This document shows, piece by piece, positions 7,201 through 15,384 of a DNA stretch of 24,826 nt; positions within the stretch are counted from its first letter, which is position 1; each line of letters opens with the position of its first letter. Under the pieces are notes generated by a model that ran no database searches, had not been told where the DNA came from, and saw only the letters and a program-made list of their open reading frames with translations. The translations under genes were made by a program, and so were the position numbers. This DNA comes from JAZTZP01 sp045637525 (GTDB lineage: Bacteria; Bacillota; Clostridia; UBA1381), in NCBI GenBank assembly GCA_045637525.1, contig JAZTZP010000087.1, positions 1 to 24,826 of the forward strand, read 5' to 3'.

Positions 7201-7293
7201 AAAAGAAAAGAAGTAATTGCACTTGGACAAACTTATTTTGCTAATATGACATAAGTATAAAATAATTTTATAAAAATATAAGAGGTGTTTGAA

Positions 7294-8073
7294 ATGAATA
7301 AAGTAATTTTAATTTCTATTGACGGAATGCGGCCGGATGGTCTTAAGGCTTGTAAAAATGAGTATCTTGAGGATTTAACAAAAAAATCCTCATATACTTT
7401 TAAAGCAAGGACTGTATATCCTTCTATAACATTGCCATGTCATCTGTCTATGTTTCACAGTGTACCGCCCGAAAGGCATGGTACTACTTCAAATGATTAT
7501 GTAACGCCGGTCAGACCTGTAAATGGTTTGTTTGAGCAACTTAAAGCTGTCGGAAAAAGGTCAGCAATGTATTATGGCTGGGAGCCGCTTCGCGAGATTG
7601 GAAGACCGGGGTCTCTTACTGCATCTGAATATATCAATGCTTATTCTTTTGAACATACAGACGGAATGCTTACAGACAGAGCGCTCGATTACATAAAACT
7701 TGCGAAACCCGATTTTGTATTTCTTTATATGGTTGAAACCGATGAAAAGGGCGGTCATGACAGTGGTTGGATGAGCGAAACATATCTTGATTATATAAGC
7801 CACGCAATAAGTAATGTGAAAAGAGTAATTGAAGAAACAAACGGTGAATATACGGTTATCGTAACCGCTGACCATGGCGGGCATGACAGATGCCATGGCA
7901 CGGATTTGCCGGAGGATATGACGATTCCTATGTTTTTCTGCGGTAAACAGTTTAAACCTGATGAAGAACTCGAAGGTGTAAGCATTTTAGATATTGCACC
8001 GACTATTGCTGATATTATGAATATTCCGCCTGCCAGAGAGTGGGAAGGAAAGTCGTTGGTAAACTGTATCTGA
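7294..8073 (+). CDS. Type I phosphodiesterase / nucleotide pyrophosphatase family hydrolase
   Basis: This is an alkaline-phosphatase-superfamily enzyme of 259 residues that should hydrolyse a phosphodiester or phosphonate bond with two metal ions. Visible elements are ISIDGMRPDG with metal ligand Asp10, the nucleophile loop VYPSITLPCHLSM with probable Thr46, ETDEKGGHD with Asp150 and His155, and TADHGGHDRCHG with Asp193, His194 and His201. There is no signal peptide, so it is probably cytoplasmic. A GTG at 7285 overlaps the AGAGG site, so the ATG at 7294 is preferred. The gene runs eleven bases into the Fic-domain remnant, showing that the junction with that fragment is recent or fixed. The substrate cannot be inferred, and the nearest genes do not form an obvious pathway with it. 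Confidence 0.85.
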   Translation: MNKVILISIDGMRPDGLKACKNEYLEDLTKKSSYTFKARTVYPSITLPCHLSMFHSVPPERHGTTSNDYVTPVRPVNGLFEQLKAVGKRSAMYYGWEPLREIGRPGSLTASEYINAYSFEHTDGMLTDRALDYIKLAKPDFVFLYMVETDEKGGHDSGWMSETYLDYISHAISNVKRVIEETNGEYTVIVTADHGGHDRCHGTDLPEDMTIPMFFCGKQFKPDEELEGVSILDIAPTIADIMNIPPAREWEGKSLVNCI

Positions 8074-8263
8074 ATTTGACTCCAATTATTGGATTTCTCG
8101 TAGTAAAGAAGAAGTACATCCACTTATTATGTCGGCTGTGTTCCACTATGAATTTGTGTTTATACATCCTTTTACGGATGGCAACGGAAGAATGGCAAGA
8201 TTGTGGCATAGTGCATTTTTAACGAAATGGAATCCGATAAATCAAAGATATATATATAAATAA
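8063..8263 (+). pseudogene. Fic-domain protein, C-terminal remnant
   Basis: A frame without a start codon, bounded by a stop at 8060, encodes about 66 residues, including VHPLIMSAVFHYEFVFIHPF and the catalytic Fic motif HPFTDGNGRMAR (from 8165), then LTKWNPINQRYIYK. In intact Fic AMP-transferases this block lies near the middle of a protein of more than 300 residues. Here the N-terminal half, with any inhibitory helix, and the C-terminal extension are gone. The fragment overlaps the end of the phosphodiesterase in another frame, so it looks like a leftover after a deletion or insertion. The motif itself is intact (His, Gly-Asn-Gly-Arg), but without a start or binding site expression is unlikely. 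Confidence 0.8.
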
Positions 8264-8278
8264 TGAAAACAGAAAAAT

Positions 8279-8322
8279 CCTCAAAATGAGGTGCTAATAT
8301 TGTCAAAAGAGAGATTGACATT
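8279..8322 (+). other. Two small hairpins upstream of the second AraC gene
   Basis: CCTCAAAATGAGG and, just after it, GTCAA/TTGAC around an eight-base loop can fold in the leader of the regulator at 8360. They may act as a terminator for upstream transcripts or as protein-binding sites. No consensus promoter was found here. Confidence 0.25.
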
Positions 8323-8359
8323 AGTGAATATAATATATATAAATTACAAGAGGTGAAAC

Positions 8360-9154
8360 ATGAAAAACAGTGTGTTTCCGGAAATGTATTTTTTTGAAAA
8401 AGACATAGCACAAAATGTTTATATTGCCAAAAGCAACTTTAAGAATTTTAAACCGCACAGCCATGATTTTTATGAATTTGAATATTTTTTGGAAGGCAGT
8501 GGAGTATGTGAGGTGAATGGAAAAGAATATCCGTTTCAAAAAGGGGATATTTCTTTTGTTACGCCATTGGATATACATGGATATAAAGGTGACAGCAGAG
8601 TAAAAACGCTGACTGTGCATTTCAGACTGCCTGATCTGAATCAAAAGTTTCTTGGAATTACTAATATTAATGCATGTGTAATAAAAAGCACAAGAGAAAT
8701 GCAAAATGCTTTTGATATTTTAATGTGTCAGGACCCTGAGGATGAATTCTTTGAACTGCTTTGTGAAAAGATTTTAGAAATAATTTTGATTTTATTTTTG
8801 CAGATAACTAATACGACCACAAAGAATGTGTTACCTCGATGGATTTATTCTGCTATTGAATATATTAACCTGAATTTTAAAAATAATATCAGTTTGAAAA
8901 GCGTGAGCGAATATGCAGGATATTCTCAGGAGTATTTTTGCAGACAATTTAAAAAATATGTAGGGGTTAGTTTTCTGAATTATCTGACGGAATTGCGTGT
9001 AACATATGCAAAGCATTTGTTGGATAATCAAGAAATTACTGTTACTAATGCCTGTTATGAATGCGGATTTCAATGCTTGCGAAGCTTCAACAGAGCATTT
9101 AAGAAAAAATACGGATATTCTCCCAAAATAAATAAAAATCAAAAAATGTCTTGA
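8360..9154 (+). CDS. AraC family transcriptional regulator, probable control of the beta-mannosidase operon
   Basis: This regulator has 264 residues and begins six bases or so after AGAGGTG. The N-terminal cupin (about 20-110) includes KPHSHDFYEFEYFLEGSG and FQKGDISFVTPLDIHGYKGD, the usual ligand-binding fold. The C-terminal 100 residues carry two helix-turn-helix units (ISLKSVSEYAGYSQEYFCRQ and ITVTNACYECGFQCLRSFNR) and end with YGYSPKINKN. It is followed by the beta-mannosidase in the same direction. A 15-of-16 direct repeat with 21-base period (9138-9174) begins in its last codons and extends into the gap, which fits binding of an AraC protein next to the mannosidase promoter. Confidence 0.93.
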   Translation: MKNSVFPEMYFFEKDIAQNVYIAKSNFKNFKPHSHDFYEFEYFLEGSGVCEVNGKEYPFQKGDISFVTPLDIHGYKGDSRVKTLTVHFRLPDLNQKFLGITNINACVIKSTREMQNAFDILMCQDPEDEFFELLCEKILEIILILFLQITNTTTKNVLPRWIYSAIEYINLNFKNNISLKSVSEYAGYSQEYFCRQFKKYVGVSFLNYLTELRVTYAKHLLDNQEITVTNACYECGFQCLRSFNRAFKKKYGYSPKINKNQKMS

Positions 9155-9174
9155 AAATATCAAAAAATGTATTG
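9138..9174 (+). promoter_or_regulatory. Candidate AraC operator: 21-base direct repeat
   Basis: ATCAAAAAATGTCTTG (9138-9153) and ATCAAAAAATGTATTG (9159-9174) differ at one of 16 bases and are exactly 21 bases, or two helical turns, apart. AraC-family activators typically bind such direct half-sites just upstream of the -35. A TAAAAT at 9206-9211 is a possible -10. Confidence 0.6.
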
Positions 9175-9230
9175 TTTATAATTTTAATAAATGATATTGT
9201 TAATGTAAAATATAACAATGAGGTGATTTG

Positions 9231-11621
9231 ATGATTATAAACGACTGGAAAATGACTTGCGGTGATTTTAAAGATTTATCATGTTCTGCACCTTGCACGA
9301 TGTATGGTGTGCTTTTAGAGCATAAGCTTATTGAAGATCCGTTTTATGGTATTAATGAGGAAAAAGCAACAGAACTTTCAAAACTGGATTGTATTTTTGA
9401 AAGTGAATTTAATTTAGATGAGTCAATGCTCGAAAAGGAGTATGCGGAGCTTACTTTTTTTGGACTTGACACTATTTGCAGTATTCAAATTAACGGAAAT
9501 GAGATAGATTGTGTGAAGAATATGCATATTGCATATACATATGAAGTTAAGCACCTGCTTAAAACCGGCATAAATAAAATTACGCTTTATTTTTCATCTC
9601 CTGTGAGATATTTCGAAAAAATGAACAACAGGCATTATCTCTATACAAACGGTGATACGATAAATGGTGCTGCACACCTGAGAAAGGCGCTTTATATGTC
9701 GGGATGGGACTGGGGTCCGAAATTACCTGATATGGGTATTTTTCGTCCGGTTGTTCTGGATATGTATAATGATGACAAAATTCTTGATGTTTATTCTAAA
9801 CAGGAGCATGCAAACAATAGAGTTAGTCTTACTATTCATGCAGAAACAAAGCACGCAAAGGGTTATGAAATGTATGCTCAGATTGACGGTAAGGAAATTC
9901 GTTTAGAAAACGGAAAAGGTAAAGTAGAAATTGAAAATCCAAAGCTTTGGTGGGTAAGAGGCTATGGAGACCAGCCATTGTATGACCTTACAGTCAAAAT
10001 TGTAAAAGAGGGCAATGTCATTGACACTAAAACACAGAAAATAGGATTGAGAACACTTACTGTCAGTACTCAGTGTGATGAAACAGGAAGTGAGTTCTGT
10101 TTTGTATTAAACGGTATAAAAATTTTTGCTATGGGCGCAAACTACATACCACAGGATAATTTACTTTCGCGTATTACTTCTAAGCGCACGGAGAAGCTTT
10201 TGGAAACTGCAGTTGATGCGAACTTTAATATATTGCGTGTGTGGGGTGGCGGATACTACCCTGAAGATGAATTCTATGACTTATGTGATGAAAAAGGAAT
10301 TATGGTATGGCAGGATTTTATGATTGCATGTTGTAATGTGTGGCTTAACGAAGATATGAAAAAGCAATACATTGCAGAAGCTGTATATAATCTGAAAAGG
10401 TTCAGAAATCATGCTTCGCTGGCTATTTTGTGTGGAAATAACGAAATGGAGATGGCTGTTGTAGAATGGAATGGTATTGGAAACAGCCAACTTGTAAGGG
10501 AGGATTACTTAGAGCTATACGAAAGAATTTTCCCGGATTTGTGCGAAAAACTTACACCCAACACATTCTATTGGCCGGCGAGCCCATCTTCCGGAGGTGG
10601 ATTTGATGATCCAAGCTGTGAAACACGTGGAGATGTTCATTTTTGGAAAGTCTGGCATGGCGGTGTGCCATTTACAGAATACAGAAAACATAACTTCAGG
10701 TTTTGTTCCGAATACGGTTTTGAATCTTATCCGTCTGTTAAAACAATTGAATCATTTTGCGAAAAGGCGGATATGAACTGTTTTTCGAGAGTAATGGAAA
10801 ATCATCAGAAGTGCAAAGGCGGTAACAAAAAGATCCTTATGTATATGGCAGATAACTATCTTTATCCTTTTACCTTTGAAACTATGGTATATGCTTCGCA
10901 GCTTTTGCAGGCAGATGCTATCAAATACGGTGTAGAACATTTCAGACGTAACAGAGGTTACTGTATGGGGTCGATATACTGGCAGTTTAATGATTGTTGG
11001 CCGGTTGCATCATGGTCAAGCGTTGACAGTCATTTGAGATACAAGGCACTGCATTATGCTGCAAAGAAATTCTATGCTCCTGTTGCAATGGGTCTTTTTC
11101 TTGAAAAAGATAATTTAACTGTTAATATATCAAATGAAACTACTTTTGATTTTAATGGGGAGATACGGGTATGCGTATGTAATTCAAGACTTGAGGAGAA
11201 AAATGCATATAGCTGCAAGGTTAATGTAGATAAGCTTAGCAGTAGTGATGTTTTCACTGTAAAAATTAATCCTGAAAATCAATATGATGAGTTTGTGTAT
11301 GTTGATTTATATGATAATGAAGGAAAGTTCGTGTCCAGACAGACACAGCTTTTTGCCGAACCTAAATATTTTAATTGGAATAAGCCGGAATTTGAGGTTA
11401 ATATTTCAGATTGCGATGACGGAGTTGAAATTGCAGTATCGAGTAATGTTTTTGCAAAAGGGGTTAATATTGATTTCGATGGATATGATTGCATACTTTC
11501 TGATAATTTCTTTGATTTAACTAATACCGATGTATATACTGTAAAATCAAAAACAGATTACACGGTAGAAGAACTGAAAAAATCGTTGAAAATAATGAGC
11601 GTTTATGATATTGGCAGATGA
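9231..11621 (+). CDS. Beta-mannosidase, glycoside hydrolase family 2
   Basis: This is an intracellular exo-enzyme of 796 residues that releases terminal beta-mannose from manno-oligosaccharides or N-glycan cores. The N-terminal jelly-roll domain contains the beta-mannosidase hallmark SGWDWGPKLPDMGIFRPV. Then come an immunoglobulin-like domain and the TIM barrel with LRVWGGGYYPEDEFYDLCDE. Glu405 in LCGNNEME is the acid/base and Glu494 in FCSEYGFES the nucleophile. QFNDCWPVASWSS is the usual barrel end. No signal peptide is present, so a transporter outside the window must import the substrate. The ATG at 9231, six bases after AGGTG, is chosen over an adjacent TTG. It leads a three-gene operon (30- and 17-base gaps). 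Confidence 0.93.
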   Translation: MIINDWKMTCGDFKDLSCSAPCTMYGVLLEHKLIEDPFYGINEEKATELSKLDCIFESEFNLDESMLEKEYAELTFFGLDTICSIQINGNEIDCVKNMHIAYTYEVKHLLKTGINKITLYFSSPVRYFEKMNNRHYLYTNGDTINGAAHLRKALYMSGWDWGPKLPDMGIFRPVVLDMYNDDKILDVYSKQEHANNRVSLTIHAETKHAKGYEMYAQIDGKEIRLENGKGKVEIENPKLWWVRGYGDQPLYDLTVKIVKEGNVIDTKTQKIGLRTLTVSTQCDETGSEFCFVLNGIKIFAMGANYIPQDNLLSRITSKRTEKLLETAVDANFNILRVWGGGYYPEDEFYDLCDEKGIMVWQDFMIACCNVWLNEDMKKQYIAEAVYNLKRFRNHASLAILCGNNEMEMAVVEWNGIGNSQLVREDYLELYERIFPDLCEKLTPNTFYWPASPSSGGGFDDPSCETRGDVHFWKVWHGGVPFTEYRKHNFRFCSEYGFESYPSVKTIESFCEKADMNCFSRVMENHQKCKGGNKKILMYMADNYLYPFTFETMVYASQLLQADAIKYGVEHFRRNRGYCMGSIYWQFNDCWPVASWSSVDSHLRYKALHYAAKKFYAPVAMGLFLEKDNLTVNISNETTFDFNGEIRVCVCNSRLEEKNAYSCKVNVDKLSSSDVFTVKINPENQYDEFVYVDLYDNEGKFVSRQTQLFAEPKYFNWNKPEFEVNISDCDDGVEIAVSSNVFAKGVNIDFDGYDCILSDNFFDLTNTDVYTVKSKTDYTVEELKKSLKIMSVYDIGR

Positions 11622-11651
11622 TATAAAAATATATAAAGGACGGTAGGGAAA

Positions 11652-12101
11652 ATGAACCGCAGAGAAAAGGCTGAAATGTTATTTAAACAGGGATATAACT
11701 GTGCGCAGGCTGTTTTTATTGCGTTTTGTGATGAAATGAACATGGATGAAGAAATGGCGGCAAGGTTAGCGTCATCATTCGGCGGCGGAATGGGCAGAAT
11801 GCGTGAAGTATGCGGAGCTGTAAGCGGTATGTTTATGGTTGCAGGTATGCTTTTCGGGTATGGTGATCCTGAGGCGGATGCTGAGAAAAAAGAACATTAT
11901 GCAAGAATTCAGAAGCTTGCTGAAAAGTTTAAGCAGCAGAATGGTTCTATAATATGCTGTGAGCTTTTAGGTCTTGAAAAGAAAGAAAATACAGAGCCTG
12001 ACCCGACACCGAGAACAAATGAATTTTATAAAAAACGTCCGTGCGGTGAGATGGTTGGGATTGCCGCTGAAATTCTGGAGGAATATATAGATAATAAATA
12101 A
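11652..12101 (+). CDS. C_GCAxxG_C_C family redox-type protein
   Basis: This is a small cytoplasmic protein of 149 residues from a family named after its cysteine pattern. The pattern is complete: GYNCAQAV (Cys17), VCGAVSGM (Cys54), ICCELLG (Cys102 and Cys103) and RPCGEMV (Cys131), with the glycine-rich FGGGMGRM loop between. The family is found mostly in anaerobes and is thought to bind a metal or do thiol redox chemistry, but its reaction is not established. It sits between the mannosidase and a sugar isomerase with short gaps, so it is probably co-expressed. Whether it takes part in sugar use or is a passenger cannot be told from the sequence. Confidence 0.88.
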   Translation: MNRREKAEMLFKQGYNCAQAVFIAFCDEMNMDEEMAARLASSFGGGMGRMREVCGAVSGMFMVAGMLFGYGDPEADAEKKEHYARIQKLAEKFKQQNGSIICCELLGLEKKENTEPDPTPRTNEFYKKRPCGEMVGIAAEILEEYIDNK

Positions 12102-12118
12102 GAAATGAGGTATAAAAA

Positions 12119-12931
12119 ATGCAGTATGGAATTAATTTAGGGCATTTTTCAAGATATACAGGAATGGAAAAGGCTGCTGAATATGTTGCGGCTGCGGGTT
12201 TTGAGTGTGTTGATTACACACCGCCGATAACTGAAGACAATTGGGAATGTGTAATGAAGGAGGATATGAAGATTTTCGAAGCGAACGGTCTTTGCGTTCA
12301 TCAGACTCATTCGCCTTTTAACAGGTATGGCAGATACGGCGATAAACACAAGATTTATGTTGAACGGGCGATGGAAGCAACTGCTTTTATGGGTGCAAAA
12401 TTCATAGCTGTTCATGGAGATGAGTTTGATTTTGAAAATTTAACCTATTCCGATGAAGCTGCACTTAACTATAATCATGACTATTTTGAGCCATACATAG
12501 AATTTGGTAGGAAAAACGGATTTAAGCTTGCATTTGAAACGGTTTTTCAGGAAAGAAGTATGAAAGAAAAAAGATTTACTTCAAATCCGGATGAACTGCT
12601 TGGTCTTGTTTTATCATTTGGCGGTGATGCGGTATGCTGCTGGGATTTCGGACATGCAAATGTTTCTTTTCCGAAGACGGCGGCTGAATGGATAAAGAAG
12701 TTTGGTTCTCTTATACAGTGTACTCATGTACATGATAATACAGGCATGGATTCGCATCAGCTTCCCATGACGGGGAAAATAGACTGGAATGAAACAATAA
12801 TGGCATTAAAAGAGATCGGTTACGGGGGAGTTATGAGTATAGAATATGCTCACGGCAATATTCCGCCGGAATTACTTCCGGAGTATCTGAAGCTTTCGTT
12901 TGAGTTAACAAGACACATCTGGAATATGTAG
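12119..12931 (+). CDS. Sugar phosphate isomerase/epimerase, xylose-isomerase-like TIM barrel
   Basis: This is a 270-residue metal-dependent TIM-barrel protein (AP endonuclease 2 superfamily). Expected ligands are spaced along the barrel strands: HQTHSP (His61, His64), FIAVHGDE (His99), LAFETVF (Glu140), CWDFGHAN (Asp176, His179), HVHDN with nearby DSHQLP (His213), and MSIEYAHG (Glu242). Members isomerise or epimerise keto-sugars, hydroxypyruvate, inosose and related compounds, so the exact substrate is open. Placement in an operon with a beta-mannosidase suggests action on mannose or a derived keto-sugar. The ATG has a TGAGGT site upstream, and a weak hairpin (12938-12954) follows the stop. 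Confidence 0.85.
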   Translation: MQYGINLGHFSRYTGMEKAAEYVAAAGFECVDYTPPITEDNWECVMKEDMKIFEANGLCVHQTHSPFNRYGRYGDKHKIYVERAMEATAFMGAKFIAVHGDEFDFENLTYSDEAALNYNHDYFEPYIEFGRKNGFKLAFETVFQERSMKEKRFTSNPDELLGLVLSFGGDAVCCWDFGHANVSFPKTAAEWIKKFGSLIQCTHVHDNTGMDSHQLPMTGKIDWNETIMALKEIGYGGVMSIEYAHGNIPPELLPEYLKLSFELTRHIWNM

Positions 12932-13040
12932 AGTATGTTTTAAGACTCTTAAAAAGACAGATATAAAAAGCTTTTGATAAAAACTTCAACCCCTTGTATC
13001 CACCAATCATAAGGGCTAAGGAAACTTTTTTATTAGTAAT

Positions 13041-14267
13041 TCATTGTTTTATTCCTTCCGGAATTATCAGACTTTTTATTGAAGCATATTTAAATGCATC
13101 ATTTCCAACATGTGTAACGCTGTCGGGGATTTTTAAGTTTCCAAGTGTCAGACAGGCATAGAAAGCACCATCGCCGATAAGAGTAACATTATCCGGAATT
13201 AAAATATTTATAAGTCGTATGCAGTCTGAAAATGCATATGCTCCGATAGTTTTGACTGTATCTGGTACTACATATGAAATGTTGTCCATATTGGCGGGAT
13301 ATTGGATCAGGATGGTTTTATCTTTGCTAAATAACACTCCGTCTTGAGATGAATAATTCTCGTTGTTTTCAGAAACAGTTATTTTCTTTATGAGGCGACT
13401 TTTAGAAAAGGCACTATTGCCGATATACATTGTACTTTCAGGAATATATATGTCTGTAAGTCGGTCACAATTTGAAAAAGCACCCTCACCTATACATGTA
13501 ATATTTTTCGGAATATCAAAATCCAATAGGTTTGTGCAATTTAAAAATGCATATTTGCCTATGTATCTGATGCTTTGAGGCATTTTAATAGTCGTAAGGT
13601 TTGAGCAATCACAAAATGCATAATCTCCAATATTTGTAACGCTTTGGGGAATTATCATATTATAAAGCAGTGAACAATCATCAAATGCGTATTTACCTAT
13701 ATATATAACACTATCCGGAATTGTTACGCTTGAAAGTGATTTGCAGTCGGAAAAAACCCCATCGGCGATGCACACAGTACCGGGTTTTATTTCAAATTTG
13801 GCGGCTTTTGTTGCCACTTGTATAAGATAATTATCAATATATACACCTGTATCGGGTGCCCAGTTAGAAAAATCACGAACGTACTTTGTACCATTAAAAG
13901 CATTTAGACCAATACTTATAACACTGTCGGGAATATTTATTTCTGAAAGACGTGAACAAGAAGAAAAAGCATCATTGCCAATTTCTTTAAGTCCATCAGG
14001 GAAAGATACACCTGTAATTTTATAACAGCCTTTAAAGGCACGATGACCAATGGCAATTACAGGATATCCTCCGAGTGTTGACGGAATGGTAATATTACCT
14101 TTAATTCTTTCAGAGCAAGCGGTAATTGTGGCTTCGTTGCCGGAAACTGTATATGAATAATATTTCTCTGTGTATTCGGTTAAATCAGTTGATGCTGATA
14201 CCGGATAGATGATTAAAACGGCAAAAACACATAGAGATAAAACAAAGCTTAAAATTTTATTTTTCAT
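13041..14267 (-). CDS. BspA-type leucine-rich repeat surface protein, abruptly ending
   Basis: This secreted protein has 408 residues. The ATG at 14267 follows GGAG by nine bases and starts a signal peptide (MKNKILSFVLSLCVFAVLII, cleavage near VSASTD). About eleven LRR_5 units follow, each of the form PDSVxxIGxxAFxxCxxLxxIxI. Two longer units carry inserts (SNWAPDTGVYIDNYLIQ and a NENYSSQDGVLFSKDKTILI segment) typical of this family. The last unit stops after PEGIKQ, where IGxxAF would be expected, and there is no anchor or other C-terminal domain, so the gene looks truncated. Such proteins often act in adhesion. It lies 25 bases behind mnmA on the same strand. Confidence 0.88.
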   Translation of the reverse strand: MKNKILSFVLSLCVFAVLIIYPVSASTDLTEYTEKYYSYTVSGNEATITACSERIKGNITIPSTLGGYPVIAIGHRAFKGCYKITGVSFPDGLKEIGNDAFSSCSRLSEINIPDSVISIGLNAFNGTKYVRDFSNWAPDTGVYIDNYLIQVATKAAKFEIKPGTVCIADGVFSDCKSLSSVTIPDSVIYIGKYAFDDCSLLYNMIIPQSVTNIGDYAFCDCSNLTTIKMPQSIRYIGKYAFLNCTNLLDFDIPKNITCIGEGAFSNCDRLTDIYIPESTMYIGNSAFSKSRLIKKITVSENNENYSSQDGVLFSKDKTILIQYPANMDNISYVVPDTVKTIGAYAFSDCIRLINILIPDNVTLIGDGAFYACLTLGNLKIPDSVTHVGNDAFKYASIKSLIIPEGIKQ

Positions 14268-14292
14268 ATTTAGGATCTCCAAAAGTTTAACT

Positions 14293-15366
14293 TTAAATTA
14301 TAGTACCGCCGCCGATTACTGTGTCACCGTCGTACAGTACTACGGCTTGTCCTTTTGTTATGGCACGCTGTGGTTCATCGAATATTACTTTTAATATATT
14401 CTCGTCTGTCTGGATTGCTATTGCCGGCTGTTCGGTCTGGCGGTAGCGTATTCTTGCTTTAACTCTCATTGGTTCGGTTATTTGTGATACCGAAATCAGG
14501 TTTATATCGTTTGCATAAACGGTATCTGAAAATAATTCCGGGCCGGTGCAAAGAGTAACTGTGTTAGCGGAAACGTTTATATCGGAAACAAACAAAGGTT
14601 CTGAATAAGAAATACCAAGACCTTTACGCTGGCCTATTGTATATCTTATTATGCCTTTATGTCTGCCCATTATATTTCCCTTGCTATCAATAAAATTACC
14701 TTCGGCGTATGATTTACCTGTGTTTTTTTCGATAAAAGCCGCATAGTTGCCATCCGGAACAAAGCATATATCCTGACTGTCGTGTTTTCGGGCATTTATA
14801 AAGCCTTGTTTTTCAGCGATTTCTCTTACCTCCGGCTTTGTCATACCTCCGAGCGGAAAAAGAGTGTGGGCCAGCTGTTCCTGGGTAAGCGAATAAAGAA
14901 AATAGCTCTGGTCTTTTGTGTTATCAACTGATTTTTTTAAGTTGTATCTGCCGGTTTTTTCATTAAACTCAATCCCGGCATAGTGACCTGTTACGATATA
15001 TTCATATCCGAGTTCTTTAGCCTTTAAAAACAGCTTTTCAAATTTTAGATATCTGTTGCATGTAATGCATGGATTTGGTGTTATTCCCGTTTCGTAGGCT
15101 TTAATAAATCTGTCGATAACCTCTTTATGAAAATGATTCGAAAAATCAAATATGAGGTGATTCATACCGAGCTTTGAAGCGATATTTTTTGCATCTTCAA
15201 TATCCTGCGATGAACCGCAGATTTTTGAATCATCAGCTCCGGCATTATCAGCTTCAAAAAGCTTCATTGTTGCGCCTATACAGTCATATCCGGCGTTTTT
15301 TATAATAAATGCGGCAACACTTGAATCAACACCGCCGCTCATTGCAATAACAGCACTTTTTTTCAT
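14293..15366 (-). CDS. mnmA: tRNA-specific 2-thiouridylase
   Basis: This enzyme (357 residues) thiolates U34 of the Lys, Glu and Gln tRNAs, using ATP and a sulfur carrier. The N-terminal PP-loop SGGVDSSVAAF (from residue 10) binds ATP. The catalytic pair Cys103 (NPCITCNRYLKF) and Cys201 (HDSQDICFVPDGNY) matches the two cysteines of the E. coli enzyme. GHYA and TIGQRKGLGI are further family blocks, and the C-terminal beta-barrel ends in GQAVVLYDGDTVIGGG. The length is normal and nothing is missing. The gene starts 18 bases after hydE, so the two are probably on one transcript. Confidence 0.97.
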   Translation of the reverse strand: MKKSAVIAMSGGVDSSVAAFIIKNAGYDCIGATMKLFEADNAGADDSKICGSSQDIEDAKNIASKLGMNHLIFDFSNHFHKEVIDRFIKAYETGITPNPCITCNRYLKFEKLFLKAKELGYEYIVTGHYAGIEFNEKTGRYNLKKSVDNTKDQSYFLYSLTQEQLAHTLFPLGGMTKPEVREIAEKQGFINARKHDSQDICFVPDGNYAAFIEKNTGKSYAEGNFIDSKGNIMGRHKGIIRYTIGQRKGLGISYSEPLFVSDINVSANTVTLCTGPELFSDTVYANDINLISVSQITEPMRVKARIRYRQTEQPAIAIQTDENILKVIFDEPQRAITKGQAVVLYDGDTVIGGGTII

Positions 15367-15384
15367 GGTTTTCCTCCTGTGAAT

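Noticed and set aside
8040..8222. Plus-strand frame of 60 codons after the phosphodiesterase
   Set aside because: The other frame of the same DNA encodes the Fic motif. This one gives no family pattern and lacks a binding site.
12955..13040. Possible attachment site or hidden gene between the isomerase and LRR genes
   Set aside because: Only a weak TTTTAAG/CTTAAAA hairpin (12938-12954) precedes it. No duplicated core or coding frame was found.
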